Assembly (NCBI GenBank): GCA_020351875.1
Contig: CP070671.1
Coordinates: forward strand, 2,141,253-2,205,252
DNA length: 64,000 nucleotides
DNA from: Chromatiales bacterium
GTDB taxonomy: Bacteria; Pseudomonadota; Gammaproteobacteria; Steroidobacterales; GCA-2729495
Reading direction: 5' to 3'
Shown: piece after piece, positions 60,971 to 64,000 of the stretch
How the letters are laid out: every line of letters starts with the position of its first letter
Numbering within the stretch: the stretch's first letter is position 1
Made by a program: the position numbers and the translations under genes
The notes under the pieces: generated by a model
The model's database searches: none
Told to the model about the DNA's origin: nothing
Seen by the model: the letters and a program-made list of their open reading frames with translations, nothing else

Positions 60971-63719
60971 GTTGACCGGTGACGGGCAGCCCGTCCGCGT
61001 CCACTTCGCGTATCTCGTCGAAGCCCAGTTCTTCGAGTCCTGCCTCGATGCTGGCACGGTCGCCCACCACCACCCAGGCCAGTTCATCCGGGTTGATCAG
61101 CGTGCGGGCCACGCGGTCGACGTCTTCGAGCTGCAGCGCGCGCACGCGTTCGGCATAACTCGACCAGTAGTCGTCCGGCAGCCCGAACCGCACGATTTCG
61201 CCGATGGAGCCGAGCACCGCGCTGGAAGTTTCCCAGCGGCCCGGCAGCGACAGCGTGTTGCTATCGACGACGACCTGCAGTTCCGCCGCGGTTGGCGGTG
61301 CATCCCCGCGTATCTCGCTGATTTCGTTGCGGAGTTCTTCGATGGACTGGCGGGTCTTGTCGGTCTGCACCGGCGCGTAGGCCAGCAGGGGCCGTTTGCC
61401 ACGCGCGTTCAGGATCGTGCTGTACGCGCCGTAGGACCAGCCCTTGTCTTCACGCAGGTTCATGTTGATGCGTGCGGTGGACTTGCCGCCGAGGATATCG
61501 TTGACTGCGCGGATCGCGATTTCGTCCGGGTTGGCCCGCGGCGGGATCAGCTGGCCGACGAAGATCACCGACTGGTCGGCGCCGGGCTTGTCGACGACAT
61601 ACAGCGTTTTGCCGCTACCGCCCTGCGCGCCGGTGAGCTGTTTCTCCGGCGTATCGCCCGCCTGCCAGCGGCCAAACAGCTTGTCGATCTGTTTCAGCAA
61701 GCGGTCCGGGTCGGCGTTGCCCACGACCACCAGCGTGGCGTGATTCGGCTTGAACCAGGTGGAGTGAAAGTCTTCCAGGTCCTCGCGGCTCAGCGCCGCC
61801 ACGGTTTGCTCGGTACCGGAGCCCGTCAGGGGTTGCGCGTAGGGATGACCTTCACCGTACAGCAGCCGCGGCAGCACGCGCAGTGCCATGGAGTTCGGGC
61901 GGTTCTTTTCCTGCTGGATGCGCGCGATGGTGATCTTGCGCAGTCGGTCGAGTTCGTTGTCCGGGAACACCGGGTTCAGGATCACGTCGGCGTAGATCTC
62001 GAGCGACGGCTCGAGGTTCTCGGCCAGCGCCGACAGCCTGACGTTGGAGGTGTCGAGACCCGAACCCGCGTTCAGCGACGCGCCCTGCATCGCCAGCGCC
62101 TCGGCGATTTCCAGCGCCGAGCGTTTCCTGGTGCCCTCATCCAGCATGGCCATGGTCATGGCCGACGTGCCCGGCCGGGAAAACTGGTCGGCGGCATAGC
62201 CCGCGTCGATCTGCAGGGACATTTCCACCAGCGGCTGGTCCGGCCGCTGCGCGAAAATGATTTCCAGGCCGTTATCGAGCTTGCGTCGGGTGAATGCCGG
62301 GAAGTTGACGTCGGGGAAAGTCGTGGGCGCCGGCGGGCCGGCGCTGCGGTCCACGCCGTCCGCATCGGCCTGCAATTGGCCTTCCGGTTGCACGGACAGC
62401 ACGAAGGCGCCCTGGCCGAGCCAGCGTGCCGCAACCTCCCGCAGGTCTTCGGTCGTTGCGCCGTCGATGTCGGCCAGTTCCTGCTGCCAGGCGGTCGGGC
62501 TGGCGCCGTAAACGGTGCTCTGCGCCAGCACCCCGGATTTGCCGCCGAAGCCGCCGATTCTCTCTATGCCGCGCAAAAAGCTCGCGCGATGCTGCGTGCG
62601 GGCACGCTCCAGTTCCCGCTCGGTGGGACCTTCAGCGATGAAGCGCTCGAGTTCTTCGCGCGCGGCGGCTTCCACGGCTGCCAGGTCGGTGCCGGGCTGC
62701 GCAGTCGCCACCAGGTAGGTGATGCCGGAGATCTCCAGCGCCAGCGGCGCGAGCGCAGCGTCGGTTGCAATCTGCTCTTCGTAGACCAGCCGCTCGAACA
62801 GTCGCGAGTTCTTGCCGCCGCCGATGATGTCGGCCGCAAGCAGCAGCAGGTGGGCGTCGCGCGAGCCCCACTGCGGCCCGCTCCAGGCCATGTAGACGCG
62901 CGGCTGCGGCACGCGGTCGGTCATCTGCATGCGCCGGTCGGCCACGTGCCGCGGAATCCAATGGCTCGGGCGGCTCAACGGCGGGCCGGCCGGTATGTCG
63001 CCGAAAAACTTCTCGACCCGGGCGAAAGCATCTTCGGGATCGACGTCACCGGCCACCACCAGCACCGCGTTGTTCGGTCCGTACCAGGTCTTGAACCAGT
63101 CGCGCACGTCTTCCAGCGTGGCGGCTTCCAGGTCGCCCATGGAGCCGATGGTTTCCCAGGAATACGGATGTCCGTCCTTGAACACCTGCGGCAGTATGGC
63201 TTCGAAGACCTTGCCGTAGGGCTGGTTCTCGCCCTGCCGTTTCTCGTTTTGCACCACGCCGCGCTGCTCATCGAGTTTGGCCTGCGTGATCGCGCCGGCG
63301 AAATGCCCCATGCGGTCGGATTCCAGCCACAGCACGGTGTCCAGCGCGTTCTTCGGCACGGTCTGGAAATAGTTGGTGCGGTCGAACCAGGTCGTCGCGT
63401 TCAGGTCGGTCGCACCCAGTTCCTGCAGGTATGACAGGTACTCGTCGTCGAAGTTTTCGGTGCCCTGGAACATCAGGTGTTCGAACAGGTGCGCGAAGCC
63501 GGTCTTGCCCTGCGGTTCGTTCTTCGAGCCCACGTGGTACCAGATGTTGACTGCGACCACCGGTGCCTTGCGATCTTCGTGCACGATCACGGTGAGTCCG
63601 TTGTCCAGCACCCGCATCTGGTACGGAATGTCGACATCGGCAACGGCCGGCGGCAGGCACAGGGCCAGCAACAGGCCGGCAAGCCAGGGGCTCGGGGACA
63701 GGAATCTGCGCAACATCAA
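60957..63719 (-). CDS. M16-family zinc metallopeptidase with two domains
   Basis: 920 residues. The signal peptide is LRRFLSPSPWLAGLLLALCLPPAVA. The N-terminal M16 domain has the inverted zinc motif HLFEH (77-81) in TGFAHLFEHLMFQGT, with a Glu ligand in LDEQRGVVQNEKRQ. The C-terminal M16 domain (from about residue 475, FPAFTRRKLDNGLEIIFAQRPDQPLVEM) lacks the zinc motif, as usual for the second half. It probably degrades peptides in the periplasm, and homologues are often annotated as insulinase-like. Confidence 0.94.
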   Translation of the reverse strand: MMLRRFLSPSPWLAGLLLALCLPPAVADVDIPYQMRVLDNGLTVIVHEDRKAPVVAVNIWYHVGSKNEPQGKTGFAHLFEHLMFQGTENFDDEYLSYLQELGATDLNATTWFDRTNYFQTVPKNALDTVLWLESDRMGHFAGAITQAKLDEQRGVVQNEKRQGENQPYGKVFEAILPQVFKDGHPYSWETIGSMGDLEAATLEDVRDWFKTWYGPNNAVLVVAGDVDPEDAFARVEKFFGDIPAGPPLSRPSHWIPRHVADRRMQMTDRVPQPRVYMAWSGPQWGSRDAHLLLLAADIIGGGKNSRLFERLVYEEQIATDAALAPLALEISGITYLVATAQPGTDLAAVEAAAREELERFIAEGPTERELERARTQHRASFLRGIERIGGFGGKSGVLAQSTVYGASPTAWQQELADIDGATTEDLREVAARWLGQGAFVLSVQPEGQLQADADGVDRSAGPPAPTTFPDVNFPAFTRRKLDNGLEIIFAQRPDQPLVEMSLQIDAGYAADQFSRPGTSAMTMAMLDEGTRKRSALEIAEALAMQGASLNAGSGLDTSNVRLSALAENLEPSLEIYADVILNPVFPDNELDRLRKITIARIQQEKNRPNSMALRVLPRLLYGEGHPYAQPLTGSGTEQTVAALSREDLEDFHSTWFKPNHATLVVVGNADPDRLLKQIDKLFGRWQAGDTPEKQLTGAQGGSGKTLYVVDKPGADQSVIFVGQLIPPRANPDEIAIRAVNDILGGKSTARINMNLREDKGWSYGAYSTILNARGKRPLLAYAPVQTDKTRQSIEELRNEISEIRGDAPPTAAELQVVVDSNTLSLPGRWETSSAVLGSIGEIVRFGLPDDYWSSYAERVRALQLEDVDRVARTLINPDELAWVVVGDRASIEAGLEELGFDEIREVDADGLPVTGQLASD

Positions 63720-63811
63720 TAACCTCGGGTCAGGGCGGGGCGTCGGGGGCGGTTGAGTATACTGGCCCCTCGAAACGATTTCGTTCTACCAGACCCGGTT
63801 GGATCCTGCCT

Positions 63812-64000
63812 GTGGCTGAAGATTCCCTGCTGATTACCAACGCCCGGCTCGTTAACGAAGGCCATGTCACCGACGGCGACCTGCGCGTGCGCAACGGCCG
63901 CATCGAGACCATCGCGCCGTCGCTGGCCGCGGCCGGCAGCGAGACGGTGCTCGATGCCGCCGGCCGGCACCTGGTGCCGGGCTTCATCGACGACCAGGTG
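63812..64000 (+). CDS. Dihydroorotase-like amidohydrolase, 5' part only
   Basis: From a GTG at 63812 the frame is open to the window end (63 residues seen). It reads SLLITNARLVNEGHVTDGDL, NGRIETIAPSLAAAG, and then ETVLDAAGRHLVPGFIDDQV, which is the N-terminal barrel entry of dihydroorotases and related D-hydantoinase-type enzymes (the metal motif HxH should follow just past the edge). The IDDQV sequence favours a dihydroorotase. Diverges from the M16 gene across a 92-base gap with a TATACT at about 63758. Confidence 0.8.
   Translation, partial: MAEDSLLITNARLVNEGHVTDGDLRVRNGRIETIAPSLAAAGSETVLDAAGRHLVPGFIDDQV

Noticed and set aside
1-64000. tRNA, rRNA or CRISPR elements.
   Set aside because: No cloverleaf-like segments, rRNA signatures, or regularly spaced repeats were seen in the gaps between genes.

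Overview
The window is a GC-rich, gene-dense stretch of bacterial chromosome. Gene content (TtcA, YgiQ, LipA, SohB, NhaA, PotFGHI, PuuA/PuuD-type enzymes, and many short lipoproteins with clear lipoboxes) points to a free-living, probably marine or sediment gammaproteobacterium. I cannot name the genus. No rRNA, tRNA, CRISPR array, insertion sequence, integrase or prophage block is visible. Both ends cut through genes: a molybdopterin-binding hydroxylase subunit at the left and a dihydroorotase-like amidohydrolase at the right.

Left part (1-16.5 kb): the Mo-hydroxylase start, three lipoprotein genes including a lipid-anchored alpha/beta hydrolase, mscL with an Ala-rich lipoprotein, an orphan osmoprotectant-type ABC ATPase followed by what looks like a permease stub, a YdeP-like molybdopterin oxidoreductase, ttcA, a TreT-like glycosyltransferase, an exported Rossmann reductase, and a run of small enzymes and exported proteins ending with a NYN-LOTUS protein diverging from ygiQ.

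Middle (16.7-30 kb): a two-gene RND efflux operon, nhaA, then a tightly coupled polyamine operon (puuD-like, puuA-like, potF, potG, potH, potI, small lipoprotein) with overlapping start and stop codons at most junctions. It should import putrescine-like compounds and feed them into the gamma-glutamyl pathway.

30-45 kb: an Ogt-type methyltransferase, a diguanylate cyclase preceded by a perfect 18-bp palindrome, GloA, a lipase-like protein followed by a large 29-bp-arm inverted repeat, an OmpA-family envelope protein and a 65-residue protein flanking a CRP-like palindrome, lipA-sohB, envelope proteins (M48 peptidase, L,D-transpeptidase), then the most unusual gene: a solitary contractile-tail-sheath-like protein with no other tail genes, coupled to a gamma-glutamylcyclotransferase. 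A two-gene unit of unknown function follows behind a CRP-like site and a possibly leaderless promoter.

Right part (45-64 kb): a HAD phosphatase, an exported protein-isoaspartate methyltransferase, an APC permease, DUF1232 and membrane proteins, a cytochrome c-PQQ sugar dehydrogenase fusion, a DUF72 protein, an acyl-CoA synthetase, a four-gene GldA/GldF/GldG/DUF4340 ABC module, an MFS carrier and a tandem M16 peptidase. Envelope and exported functions are strongly represented throughout.
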